A stretch of DNA of 64,000 bases from Ruania rhizosphaerae. Its GTDB lineage: Bacteria > Actinomycetota > Actinomycetes > Actinomycetales > Beutenbergiaceae. The stretch lies in NCBI RefSeq assembly GCF_009805705.1, contig NZ_VSMB01000009.1, positions 1-64,000 on the forward strand, read 5' to 3'. The position numbers and the translations under genes are program-made. The notes beneath the pieces are model-generated. The model had not been told where the DNA came from. It saw only the letters and a list, made by a program, of their open reading frames with translations, and made no database searches. Below, one piece after another: positions 35,096-43,613 of this stretch; the stretch's first letter is position 1; every line of letters begins with the position of its first letter.

Positions 35096-36304
35096 GTGGA
35101 CGAATGGGAGGACGTGTGGCGTCGGCAGACGCCGCACGTCCTCGCGGCGCTGGTGCGGCGGCACGGTCGGTTCGCGGACTGTGAGGACGCTGTGCAGGAG
35201 GCGATGTTCGCGGCGAGTGTGCAGTGGCCGCGCGAGGGTGCGCCGCGCGATCCCCGCGGTTGGCTGGTACGGGTCGCGAGCCGCCGGCTCATCGACCAGG
35301 TGCGCAGCGAGGCGAGTCGCTGGGCACGGGAGGAGCGTCTGGCCCAGTTGCGTGAGACAGGTCCGGCGCGCAGCACCGACGATGACCCGCTGCACCTGAT
35401 GATCCTGTGCTGTCATCCCGCTCTGACGAAGGCGTCCCAGGTGGCACTGATGCTGCGAGCGGTGGGTGGACTGACCACGTCGGAGGTCGCGGCCGGGTTC
35501 CTGGTGCCGGAGTCCACCATGGCGCAACGGATCAGCCGCGCCAAGGCGACCCTGACGCGTCATGGTGCCACCTTCCCCGCACCCGCACCGCAGGAGGAGG
35601 CGACCCGGATGGCGGCAGTGCGGCACGCCGTCGCCTTGCTCTACACCGAGGCCCACACCCGCAGCAGCGGCCCAGTGATCACCGACGCCGCGCTCACCGG
35701 CGAAGCGCTCCGGCTCGCCCGGGAGCTGGTGAGAGCACGCCCGGCCGACCCTGAGAACCTCGGACTGCTTGCGCTGCTCCTGCTCACCCAGGCACGGGCA
35801 GCGAGCCGCACCGATGGCGGTGAGATCGTCCCGCTGGAGCAACAGGATCGTACTCGCTGGGACGTGGGGCGGATCGCCGAGGGGGTGGCGTTGATCGAAG
35901 CGGCGCTACCGGTCGGGCCGGTCGGGGAGTTCCAGCTCCAGGCGGCGATCGCCGCCGTGCACGCCGAGGCGCGCACCTGGCCAGATACCGACTGGACACA
36001 GATCGCTGAGCTGTACCGGCTCCTGGATGCCGTCGCGCCGAGCCTCTCGGTGACCTTGGGGCGGTCCGCCGCTCTCGCCCGGGTACACGGGCCGGACGCC
36101 GGGCTCGCGACGCTTGACCCGCTTGCGAGCAGGCATGCCCGCAGCCATCGCCTGCAGGCGGTGCGCGGGCACCTGCTCGCTGAGGCCGGCCGCCGCGAAG
36201 AAGCGGTGGCCGCGCTGACCGAGGCCGCGCGGCTGACCCGCAGCATCCCCGAGCAGCGCTACCTGAACAGGGTGGTCGCGAACCTCGCGGTGCCGGGGCC
36301 CTGA
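35096..36304 (+). CDS. ECF-type RNA polymerase sigma factor with DUF6596 extension
   Basis: A 402-residue sigma factor. Region 2 (HVLAALVRRHGRFADCEDAVQEAMF, PRGWLVRVASRRLIDQVRSE) and region 4 (LTTSEVAAGFLVPESTMAQRISRAKATL) occupy the first about 165 residues; the rest is the helical, TPR-like DUF6596 domain found in this group. It starts at GTG 35096, 14 bp after the YCII stop. Signal and target promoters are unknown. Confidence 0.93.
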   Translation: MDEWEDVWRRQTPHVLAALVRRHGRFADCEDAVQEAMFAASVQWPREGAPRDPRGWLVRVASRRLIDQVRSEASRWAREERLAQLRETGPARSTDDDPLHLMILCCHPALTKASQVALMLRAVGGLTTSEVAAGFLVPESTMAQRISRAKATLTRHGATFPAPAPQEEATRMAAVRHAVALLYTEAHTRSSGPVITDAALTGEALRLARELVRARPADPENLGLLALLLLTQARAASRTDGGEIVPLEQQDRTRWDVGRIAEGVALIEAALPVGPVGEFQLQAAIAAVHAEARTWPDTDWTQIAELYRLLDAVAPSLSVTLGRSAALARVHGPDAGLATLDPLASRHARSHRLQAVRGHLLAEAGRREEAVAALTEAARLTRSIPEQRYLNRVVANLAVPGP

Positions 36305-36370
36305 CGTCGAAAATCCCCCGCCAACCCGGTCAACGACCAGATCGACGAGGGATCTCGGGAAGCGTGTGCC

Positions 36371-36562
36371 TCAGACGGCGCGGGTGACCTTCCCAGCCTT
36401 GAGGCAGGAGGTGCACACGTTGAGGCGCTTCGGGGTGCCACCGACGACGGTGCGCACCTTCTGGATGTTCGGGTTCCAGCGCCGCTTGGTCCGGCGGTGG
36501 GAGTGCGAGATGCTGTGGCCGAAGCTCGGGGCCTTGGCGCAGACGTCACACGTAGCAGCCAC
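36371..36562 (-). CDS. rpmB: 50S ribosomal protein L28
   Basis: A 63-residue L28 with both zinc-binding CxxC pairs intact (CDVC near the N-terminus and CTSC near the C-terminus) and the central GHSISHSHRRTKRRW. Start ATG 36562 follows GAGGAGA. It stands alone. Confidence 0.96.
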   Translation of the reverse strand: MAATCDVCAKAPSFGHSISHSHRRTKRRWNPNIQKVRTVVGGTPKRLNVCTSCLKAGKVTRAV

Positions 36563-36628
36563 GGTGTGTCTCCTCTAGGTCAGTGCTCGCCACAGGGTGA
36601 AGCGGCAGTCTGTGATTGAACAGATCGG

Positions 36629-36656
36629 GGCCCGGCCCTCGCCACGGGGGCGGGCC
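36629..36656. terminator. Candidate hairpin terminator upstream of rpmB
   Basis: GGCCCGGCCC and GGGGCGGGCC form a 10-bp stem with one mismatch and an 8-base loop, between the DUF1772 stop and rpmB. It could end the DUF1772 transcript. Confidence 0.5.
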
Positions 36657-36760
36657 GGAACGCGTGCCCGGGGCGGGCAACCGCTCAAGAGTACTGTATC
36701 GGCGGCTCGGTGCTCAAACGTCGCCCCGGGCGGCGCGCGTGTTCTGGCGCACAGCAGTGG

Positions 36761-37354
36761 TCACGGGTGCACTGATGCCCGACGACGGCCCGAGCATCGC
36801 CCGAGGTCGTACAGTCCGGCGGCAGCCAGAACCAGCGCGAGTCCGCTCACCGCGGTGCGAGCAGCGTTCGCCACCTGCCACGGTGGAGAGTAGGTGTCCC
36901 ACATCTGCTGTGCTGCATCGCGGCTCTCCGGTACCGGCGCTGTCGCGAGCGTCTCGTTCATCGGCACGTTGACCGCCATGGTCAGGCCCAGTCCGCCGAT
37001 CAAGTACAGCAGCGCCGCCGCGCCGAACCACCTACCGCGAGCGCCGGCCCGGTGGGCACTGAGCGCCGCCACCGCCAGCACGGCCGGGGTGCCAAAGAAG
37101 ACGGGGGCGAAGACGGCATTGCGCACCGAAGCGTTCATGGCTCGCATCGCCTCGATCGCCACGTGTGGGTCGGCCGTGTCCAGGCCCCACATCGTTGAGC
37201 ATGTCCACGCGTAGAAGAAGCCGAAGATCGCCGCCGTGAAGGTGGTGGCGATGATGGCGGTGCCAAGCGTGAGCGGACCGATCGTGCGGGACCGCGGTGG
37301 ATTCGTGTGGGGCTGTCGTGCCCGGATGGTGGGCTGCGGATCGGTCGCCGTCAT
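36761..37354 (-). CDS. DUF1772 / anthrone-oxygenase-like membrane protein
   Basis: A 197-residue protein with four hydrophobic segments (AIIATTFTAAIFGFFYAW; PVFFGTPAVLAVAALSA; AALLYLIGGLGLTMAV; TAVSGLALVLAAAGLY) and the family AMRAMNASVRN and VNVPMNETLA segments. The family has been linked to anthrone oxygenation and to exported small-molecule chemistry, but the function in bacteria is unclear. It is divergent from a TetR gene, probably its regulator, and two palindromes lie between them. Confidence 0.82.
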   Translation of the reverse strand: MTATDPQPTIRARQPHTNPPRSRTIGPLTLGTAIIATTFTAAIFGFFYAWTCSTMWGLDTADPHVAIEAMRAMNASVRNAVFAPVFFGTPAVLAVAALSAHRAGARGRWFGAAALLYLIGGLGLTMAVNVPMNETLATAPVPESRDAAQQMWDTYSPPWQVANAARTAVSGLALVLAAAGLYDLGRCSGRRRASVHP

Positions 37355-37393
37355 AGGTGCACTCCTGGCTAGGTGGGATGACTGCCTAGATCC

Positions 37394-37441
37394 GAACCGG
37401 ACGGTTCGATTTATGGATGGTACACGTACTATCAGGTACGT
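37394..37441. promoter_or_regulatory. Two palindromes between DUF1772 and TetR genes
   Basis: GAACCG-GA-CGGTTC (37394-37407) and ACGTAC-TATCAG-GTACGT (37424-37441) are both perfect inverted repeats. They lie in the shared promoter region and are candidate TetR operators. Confidence 0.55.
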
Positions 37442-37461
37442 TTCTACGGTTGGATGAACAG

Positions 37462-38151
37462 ATGACCCGACGCGGACGACTCCCGGCCGAGCAGCGCGCG
37501 GCCAGGGAGCACGCCATCCTTGACGCCGCGGTCGACGAGCTTGTCGCCGTCGGGGTGGAACACCTCACCATGCAGGCTGTCGCCGTCCGGGCGCGGGCGT
37601 CCAAGGAGACGCTCTATCGATGGTTCGCCGACCGTGACGGCCTGCTCCGAGCCGTGATCGAGCGAGCGGCCGATCAGTCTGCGACGCGGGTGATGACTGC
37701 GTTCGAGGAACCCCTTCCGGAGGGCCCAGAGGCGGCCCGGCGCGCGGCCCAGGAGGTGCTGACCGAGTACGGCACGGCTCTGCTCCGCCTGCTCACCGGT
37801 GAGCCGTCGCTCGCGCTCAACCGTGCTGCGATGGCAACACCTGCGCTGCGAGCCGTGCTGCTCGAGTCCGGGCGGAGGCGCATCGGGCCCGTCGTGGAGT
37901 CCGCGCTCACCCGCCTGGATTCGGCCGGGCTGCTCGACCTGACCCGTCTGGGTGGACCCGCCCGGGCGTTCGAGATCCTCTACGGGCTGATCGTCCGCGA
38001 CATTCAGATCCGCGTCCTGCTCGGTGACGTGCCGCCAGCAGAACCCGAGTGCGTGGACCGGGCGAGGACCGCCGTCGGGCTGTTCTGGCAGTTGGCCGAA
38101 TGTCCGCAGCCGGGAGCGGGCGAGGGCGGAATGTCAGAGGGTTGGCGATAG
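37462..38151 (+). CDS. TetR-family regulator
   Basis: A 229-residue repressor. The N-terminal helix-turn-helix (AILDAAVDELVAVGVEHLTM, SKETLYRWFADRDGLL) is clear; the C-terminal ligand-binding part is variable. Start ATG 37462 is chosen since the palindromes and a short leader lie just upstream. It probably represses the divergent DUF1772 gene. Ligand unknown. Confidence 0.9.
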   Translation: MTRRGRLPAEQRAAREHAILDAAVDELVAVGVEHLTMQAVAVRARASKETLYRWFADRDGLLRAVIERAADQSATRVMTAFEEPLPEGPEAARRAAQEVLTEYGTALLRLLTGEPSLALNRAAMATPALRAVLLESGRRRIGPVVESALTRLDSAGLLDLTRLGGPARAFEILYGLIVRDIQIRVLLGDVPPAEPECVDRARTAVGLFWQLAECPQPGAGEGGMSEGWR

Positions 38152-38161
38152 CATCACCGAG

Positions 38162-40396
38162 GTGGCCAGCACGGATGAGGAGTACGCCGCGGAGCAACTG
38201 ACGCGGCAACTCTCGCGCGCCGTCGGAGCCGCGACCGCCAAGGCCCTGGGTGCTCTGAACATTCGGTCCATCGATGATCTGCTGCGTCACTATCCGCGCC
38301 GCTACCTCCATCGCGGCAAGTACACTCGGCTCGCGGACCTCGTTCCCGGGGAGCATGCCACCGTGATGGCTGAGGTGGCCGACATCGACAGCCGCCCCGC
38401 CCGCAACCGTCGCCTGCACATCGTGACTGTGACCATTACCGACGGCAGCACCCGCCTACCGCTGACGTTCTTCGCCCGTAACGCCGGTATGGCCACTCAC
38501 CTGCGACGCCAGCTCCCGATCGGCGCCTCGGCGATGTTCTCGGGACAGGTCTCCCTCTACCGCGGGGAACTTCAGCTCACCCACCCCGAGTACGAACCGT
38601 TGGATGACTCCGCGGATGAGTCGCTCGTGCAGGCTCATGTGAATCGTCCGGTTCCGGTGTACCCGGCGACTGCGAAGCTCCCGAGCTGGAAGATCGCCAA
38701 GGCGGTCCGGATGGTGCTGGACCCGATGAACGAGGCCGACACCGCCGAGTGGCTGCCTGCCGAGATTGTCGAGAGCCGGAGCCTCCCCTCGGCCGGCGCC
38801 GCGCTGCGAATGATCCACCGACCCACGGTGGATGAGGAGTGGAAACAGGCACAGCGTCGCTACCGCTACGAGGAGGCGTTCATCCTGCAGACGGCCCTCG
38901 CACGCCGTCGCGCCGATGTCGCCGCCTACGACGCCACCCCACGGCCGGCTCGAGCGGACGGCCTCGTGGACGCCCTCGATGCGCAACTCCCGTTCGAGCT
39001 GACCAGCGGTCAGCGGGCAGTGGCCGAGGAGATCAGCACCGATCTCGCCGGTGCCGAACCCATGCAGCGGCTGCTGCAGGGTGAGGTGGGATCCGGCAAG
39101 ACGGTCGTCGCACTGCGGGCGATGCTGCAGGTGATCGACGCCGGAGGGCAGGCCGCGCTGCTCGCCCCCACCGAGGTGCTCGCCCAGCAGCACCAGCGAT
39201 CGATCACCGCGATGCTCGGCCCACTGGGGGAGGCGGGCATGCTGGGCGGCGCCGCGAACGGCACCCGGGTGGCGCTGCTGACCGGTTCGATGGGTGCCAC
39301 TGCGCGGCGGCAGGCGCTCGCTGATGCCGCCTCGGGCGCGGCAGGCATCGTGATCGGTACGCACGCGCTGCTCTCCCAGCATGTCCAGTTCGCCGACCTG
39401 GGGCTGACGGTCGTGGACGAGCAGCACCGCTTCGGTGTGGAGCAGCGGGACGCGCTGCGTTCCAAGGGACGCACGATGCCGCACCAACTGTTCCTCACCG
39501 CCACCCCGATCCCACGGTCTGTCGCGATGACGTTCTTCGGGGACGTGGACGTCTCGACCCTTCGCCAGATCCCGGAGGGCCGGCCCGGGGTGGAGACCTT
39601 CGCCGTCCCTGCCGACAAGCCCCGCTGGCTCACCCGCACCTGGGAGAAGGTGGCCGAGGACGTCGACCGCGGCGGGAGGGCGTACGTGGTGGCGCCCCGG
39701 ATCAGTTCCTCGACTCCGGAGGACGACGACGCCCCGGCACCGGTCACCGAACTGCGGGCCACGGACGCTGTGGCAGGCGGTGACCTGGCGAATGTGGAGG
39801 ACACCTTCGCGACGTTGAGCCGCGATCCCAGCCTGGCGGGTGTCTCGCTGGGGATGATGCACGGCCGGCTCCCCGCCGAGGAGAAGGACCGGGCAATGGC
39901 CGACTTCGCGGCGGGCCGTACCCCGGTGCTCGTGACCACGACCGTGATCGAGGTGGGGGTGGACGTGCCGGAGGCCACCGTGATGGTGATCCTCGACGCC
40001 GACCGGTTCGGTATTTCCCAGCTGCATCAGCTGCGAGGGCGCGTGGGCCGCGGAACCACGGCCGGTACCTGCCTGCTGGTCAGTGCGGCTCAGCCAGGCA
40101 CACCCGCGTGGCAGCGGCTGCAGGCTCTGGTCGAGACCACCGACGGGTTCGTCCTCGCGGAGAAGGACCTGGAGCAGCGGCGCGAGGGAGACGTCCTCGG
40201 TGCCGCCCAGTCCGGGCGCGGGAACTCCCTGACGATGTTGCGGGTGGTTCGCGACCGGGATCTCATCGAGCAGGCCCGCGACGATGCCCGCACCTTGATC
40301 GCCAACGACCCGAATCTGGTGGGCCACCCCGAGGTGCTGCTCGCTGTCACCCGTCTCGTCGACCCCGACCACGAGGAGTATCTCGATCGTGCCTAA
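38162..40396 (+). CDS. recG: ATP-dependent DNA helicase RecG
   Basis: A 744-residue branch-migration helicase for stalled replication forks. It has the N-terminal wedge/OB region (LPLTFFARNAGMATHL), Walker A GEVGSGKT, the VVDEQHRFGVEQR motif II, LTATPIPR motif III, and motifs IV-VI with TTTVIEVGVDVPEA and QLRGRVGRG. Start GTG 38162 has no Shine-Dalgarno; TAGCAT (38149-38154) precedes it and overlaps the TetR stop, giving a leaderless pattern. A longer upstream frame overlaps the TetR gene. Confidence 0.96.
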   Translation: MASTDEEYAAEQLTRQLSRAVGAATAKALGALNIRSIDDLLRHYPRRYLHRGKYTRLADLVPGEHATVMAEVADIDSRPARNRRLHIVTVTITDGSTRLPLTFFARNAGMATHLRRQLPIGASAMFSGQVSLYRGELQLTHPEYEPLDDSADESLVQAHVNRPVPVYPATAKLPSWKIAKAVRMVLDPMNEADTAEWLPAEIVESRSLPSAGAALRMIHRPTVDEEWKQAQRRYRYEEAFILQTALARRRADVAAYDATPRPARADGLVDALDAQLPFELTSGQRAVAEEISTDLAGAEPMQRLLQGEVGSGKTVVALRAMLQVIDAGGQAALLAPTEVLAQQHQRSITAMLGPLGEAGMLGGAANGTRVALLTGSMGATARRQALADAASGAAGIVIGTHALLSQHVQFADLGLTVVDEQHRFGVEQRDALRSKGRTMPHQLFLTATPIPRSVAMTFFGDVDVSTLRQIPEGRPGVETFAVPADKPRWLTRTWEKVAEDVDRGGRAYVVAPRISSSTPEDDDAPAPVTELRATDAVAGGDLANVEDTFATLSRDPSLAGVSLGMMHGRLPAEEKDRAMADFAAGRTPVLVTTTVIEVGVDVPEATVMVILDADRFGISQLHQLRGRVGRGTTAGTCLLVSAAQPGTPAWQRLQALVETTDGFVLAEKDLEQRREGDVLGAAQSGRGNSLTMLRVVRDRDLIEQARDDARTLIANDPNLVGHPEVLLAVTRLVDPDHEEYLDRA

Positions 40397-41099
40397 GCGC
40401 AAATCTTCGACGCCGCCCCTGGTCCGCGCCTCCTCGGTCAGCGTCGGGTACGGCTCAACGATCGACAGCGCCGTCTGCCCGCCCATCAGCGTGGACCTGC
40501 CCGCTGGGGGAGGGCTGGCGATCGTCGGCTCCAACGGCACCGGCAAGTCGACATTCCTGCGCGCCGCCGCCGGTCTCCTCGACCTGCTCGGCGGCTCGAT
40601 CCAGGTGCTCGGCCGGCCGGTGGACGAACGCACGCAGCAGTTCCGTGCTCAGGTGGCAGTGGTGCTGGACGAGGATTCTTACTTGCCGGCCCTCACGGTG
40701 CGCGAGCACCTGCTGCTGACCGCGCGTGGGCACGGTATGAGCGAAGTGACCGCCCGCGTCAACGAGGCGATCGAGGAGTTCGGTCTGACCGCGCGCCAGA
40801 ACGCCGCCCCGACAGCCCTCTCCTCCGGTCAGCGGCGACGTTTACTGCTGGCGGCCGCCTTCGTCCGGCCCCGCACCCTGTTGGTGCTCGATGAACCGGA
40901 GCAGCGCCTGGACTCCGGGATGCGGGACCGGCTCGCCGAACGACTGAAGCTCGAGCGATCCCAGGGCGGGGGCGTGGTGATGGCCACGCACGACCCGGTG
41001 CTGGTGCGCGAGGTTGCCTCAAAGGTTGTCGTGCTCGCCGAGGATGAGGTGCGGGTGGTCTCGGCCGAGGCCGGCGCGCAGGCGATCGAGGCGCTGTGA
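40389..41099 (+). CDS. ABC transporter ATP-binding protein
   Basis: A 236-residue ATPase with Walker A GSNGTGKST, a signature that reads LSSGQRRR, Walker B LLVLDEPEQ and the switch His in MATHDP. It starts at GTG 40389 inside the end of recG and its stop overlaps the DUF6297 start (GTGA), so the two form a transporter pair. Substrate unknown. Confidence 0.9.
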   Translation: MPKRKSSTPPLVRASSVSVGYGSTIDSAVCPPISVDLPAGGGLAIVGSNGTGKSTFLRAAAGLLDLLGGSIQVLGRPVDERTQQFRAQVAVVLDEDSYLPALTVREHLLLTARGHGMSEVTARVNEAIEEFGLTARQNAAPTALSSGQRRRLLLAAAFVRPRTLLVLDEPEQRLDSGMRDRLAERLKLERSQGGGVVMATHDPVLVREVASKVVVLAEDEVRVVSAEAGAQAIEAL

Positions 41100-42736
41100 G
41101 CGAGCCGATCACCCCCGGGCGCCTCCACCCCGAGCAAGCCGACCCCGAAGACTGGCCCACCGGTCGTCAGCTGCGCCGCCTCACCCGCGACGCCACCGAG
41201 GCGCACACCGGTGGCAGCTTCATGGAGGCGATCGCCGAGGTCTACTCGGTGCTGTTCTCGATGGTGATCGCCCTGGCCGTGGCGCTCGGCGCGGTGCAGG
41301 CACTCAATGCCACGCTCTCCACCGGGCCCGAGCAGGCGACCCTGGACCCGACCTGGCTCTCGATCGTCGCAACGCTGATCGTCGTCGGTGGCATCATCGG
41401 CCTGGCCGCGCGGCTGGGCCCGATCGGCATGGGTGGCGGGCGCGCCACCTGGTGGTTGACCGCCCCGGCAGACCGCCGCGGGTTGTTGCGGCCACGGTTC
41501 GTGCTCGTGCCCGTGCTGGGTGGCAGCGTGGGTGCGGCCGGGGGAGCACTCGCGTTGTTCCTCGCCGACGGCACCGGCACCCAGATCCTGTGGGGTGTCG
41601 GCGCGTTCGCGGCCGGGGGAGCGCTGCTGGCGATGGCCACCACCGCCGGGCAGGTGCTGCGCGGCAACCGGAAGGAGCGACGGGTCCGGCCCGCTGTCCT
41701 CATCGGGGATCTACTCATGGCCGCCGGCCCGGTGGTGGGCATCGCCGTGGCCCTCCTTCGACCGCCGGCCCCGCAGGTGCAGAACTTCACCGCCTGGCCG
41801 GTGCTGGTGGCAATCCTTGCCGGACTTGCCGTGGTGCTCGTGTGGTGGGCCGAACGCAACCTGGAGAAGATCGCCGGCCGGGAACTGCGCGCTCGCGGTG
41901 CCGTGAGCGCCTATGCCGGCGGTGCCGTCACCTCGATGGACACCCGCGAGCTGGGACGGGCCCTCAGCGTGGTCACCGCTCCCGATTCGCGACGGCGCTC
42001 GGCCAGTTTCCCGTGGGTGCGCGGCCCGGTCTCGGCGATCGTGACGGGCGACGCGACCGTGTTCTGGCGCTCGCCGCGACACGTCATCCAGGTGTTCGTG
42101 GCAGCGAGCCTCGGGCTGCTGCCAGTGCTCGCGGGCTGGCCGATCTGGCTGAACCTGGCCTCACTGGTGGTCGGAGGGTACCTGGCGGCGATGGCCACCG
42201 GTGAAGGTGCTCGGCGGGCTGAGATGGCGCCGGTGCTGGATCGTCACTTCCCGATCTCGGCCTTCGATGTGCGTAAGGCGCGAGCGATCGTTCCGCTGAC
42301 GGTGATGATCCTGTGGTGCGTGCCGATCTTCGGGCTGTGGGGCGCCGCGCACGGGCACCTGGTCGGGTGGCTGATCTTCGGGCTGCTGTGCGCACCGACG
42401 TTCGCCGCCGGGGTCATCCGTGCCGCCTACCGCAAGCCACCGGACTGGAACAAGCCGCTCGTGAACGGCCCGGCCGGTCCGGTGGCCCCCGGGGTGATGC
42501 TCGCCTTCGCTCGCGGCCCGGACCTGGTGGTGCTGGCATTGATCCCGCTGGTGATCGCGGCAATCGCGATCGGTCCGGTGCCGATCCTGATGATGCTGCA
42601 GCTGAGCACCTCCGCGCTCGGATTCTTTGTCGCGACCCGGGTCAAGGATGAGACCAAGCCGAGTTGGATGGAGCAGGCGCAGGCCGAGCAGGAGCGCCAG
42701 CAGCGGGAGAAGGCGCGACGCAAGGGCGGCCGGTGA
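41096..42736 (+). CDS. DUF6297 membrane protein, ABC transporter permease partner
   Basis: A 546-residue integral membrane protein with about ten or more hydrophobic segments (for example VLFSMVIALAVALGAVQAL, VIAAIAIGPVPILMMLQL) and a highly charged, Gln/Arg-rich C-terminal tail. It follows the ATPase with a 4-bp overlap and overlaps rsmD at its end, so it is likely the membrane half of an exporter. Function not known. Confidence 0.8.
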   Translation: MSEPITPGRLHPEQADPEDWPTGRQLRRLTRDATEAHTGGSFMEAIAEVYSVLFSMVIALAVALGAVQALNATLSTGPEQATLDPTWLSIVATLIVVGGIIGLAARLGPIGMGGGRATWWLTAPADRRGLLRPRFVLVPVLGGSVGAAGGALALFLADGTGTQILWGVGAFAAGGALLAMATTAGQVLRGNRKERRVRPAVLIGDLLMAAGPVVGIAVALLRPPAPQVQNFTAWPVLVAILAGLAVVLVWWAERNLEKIAGRELRARGAVSAYAGGAVTSMDTRELGRALSVVTAPDSRRRSASFPWVRGPVSAIVTGDATVFWRSPRHVIQVFVAASLGLLPVLAGWPIWLNLASLVVGGYLAAMATGEGARRAEMAPVLDRHFPISAFDVRKARAIVPLTVMILWCVPIFGLWGAAHGHLVGWLIFGLLCAPTFAAGVIRAAYRKPPDWNKPLVNGPAGPVAPGVMLAFARGPDLVVLALIPLVIAAIAIGPVPILMMLQLSTSALGFFVATRVKDETKPSWMEQAQAEQERQQREKARRKGGR

Positions 42737-43284
42737 CCCGCCTGATCGCCGGAACTGCGGGTGGCCAGCGTCTCGACGTTCCCCCGAAGGGCACGCGGCC
42801 CACCAGCGACCGGGTGCGAGAGGCGATCTTCTCCCGGCTCGACCACCTCGGTGTGCTGGACGGAACCCGCGTTCTCGACCTGTATGCCGGTTCGGGCGCC
42901 CTGGGACTGGAGGCCGCGAGCAGGGGTGCCGTGCGGGTGACATTGGTGGAGTCCGCACGGGTGGCAGCCGGAATCTGCCGCTCGAACGCCCGGCGAACCG
43001 GCCTTGCCGACCGCGTCGATGTGGTGTCAGCCCCGGTCGAGCGGTATGTCGCAGGGCCGGCACCAGCCGTGGGGTACGACGTGGTGCTCATCGACCCCCC
43101 GTACGCCGCGGAGGTCGACGAGGTGCTGGCCGCGCTCACTCAACCCGGGTGGCTCGCACCCGACGCCACGATCGTGCTCGAACGATCCGGCCGATCACCC
43201 GCACCGGACTGGCCGGATGGCTGGACCGACGACGGTACGAAGTCCTACGGCGAGACCGCCGTCCACTACGCGCTGGTGCCTTGA
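42733..43284 (+). CDS. rsmD: 16S rRNA (guanine966-N2)-methyltransferase
   Basis: A 183-residue SAM-dependent methyltransferase: RLIAGTAGGQRL start, the PTSDRVREAIFSRLDHLG block, SAM motif LDLYAGSGALGLEAASRG and catalytic DPPY. Start GTG 42733 overlaps the DUF6297 stop. Normally coaD follows rsmD directly in this group; here about 4.9 kb of sugar-acid genes intervene. Confidence 0.95.
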   Translation: MTRLIAGTAGGQRLDVPPKGTRPTSDRVREAIFSRLDHLGVLDGTRVLDLYAGSGALGLEAASRGAVRVTLVESARVAAGICRSNARRTGLADRVDVVSAPVERYVAGPAPAVGYDVVLIDPPYAAEVDEVLAALTQPGWLAPDATIVLERSGRSPAPDWPDGWTDDGTKSYGETAVHYALVP

Positions 43285-43324
43285 GGGGTGGCGCCGGGCC
43301 GGGGGAGAGCACACCCTGGGTGAT

Positions 43325-43396
43325 GCCGGCCCCCGTCCACGGGCCGAATAATTGACCCCTTCTCGGGTTTCACCCTGAGTTTCGGGCCCGGGGAGC
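43325..43396. repeat. 49-bp dispersed repeat, copy A (with flanks)
   Basis: The core 43341-43389 starts GGGCCGAATAATTGACCCC, contains the mini-stem GGGTTTCACCC and ends TTTCGGGCCC. Its ends are inverted relative to each other (GGGC.CGAA with TTCGGGCCC), allowing an outer hairpin. Its left flank also matches copy D inside cydC (62631-62694). The 3' flank GGGGAGC is shared with copy B. Confidence 0.8.
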
Positions 43397-43423
43397 GGTC
43401 GCCGCTGGGTCGGCCCGCTTCGC

Positions 43424-43472
43424 GGGTCGATTATTCGGCCCCTTGTTGGGTTTGACCCTGAGTTTCAGGCCC
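43424..43472. repeat. 49-bp dispersed repeat, copy B
   Basis: Begins GGGTCGATTATTCGGCCCC, has the inner mini-stem GGGTTTGACCC and ends TTTCAGGCCC. It starts 83 bp after the start of copy A. Confidence 0.8.
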
Positions 43473-43507
43473 GGGGAGCGCTGGTGGGTTGGTCAGCTGT
43501 AGTCCGC

Positions 43508-43556
43508 GGGTCGATTATTCGGCCCCTTCTCAGGGGCGACCCTGACTATCGGGCCC
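43508..43556. repeat. 49-bp dispersed repeat, copy C
   Basis: Begins GGGTCGATTATTCGGCCCC, has the inner segment GGGGCGACCC and ends TATCGGGCCC. It starts 84 bp after copy B. Together the three copies fill most of the 329-bp gene-free stretch after rsmD. Confidence 0.8.
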
Positions 43557-43613
43557 GCGGAGCTATCGGGCTCGTGTGGCGTGGTGACGGGCCAGGTGTG
43601 AATTCGGCGCCGG

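Noticed and set aside
43341-43556. Possible short CRISPR array: three 49-bp repeats with 34-35 bp spacers
   Set aside because: The copies differ from each other at many positions, a fourth copy lies alone inside cydC, and there are no cas genes. A dispersed palindromic element fits better.
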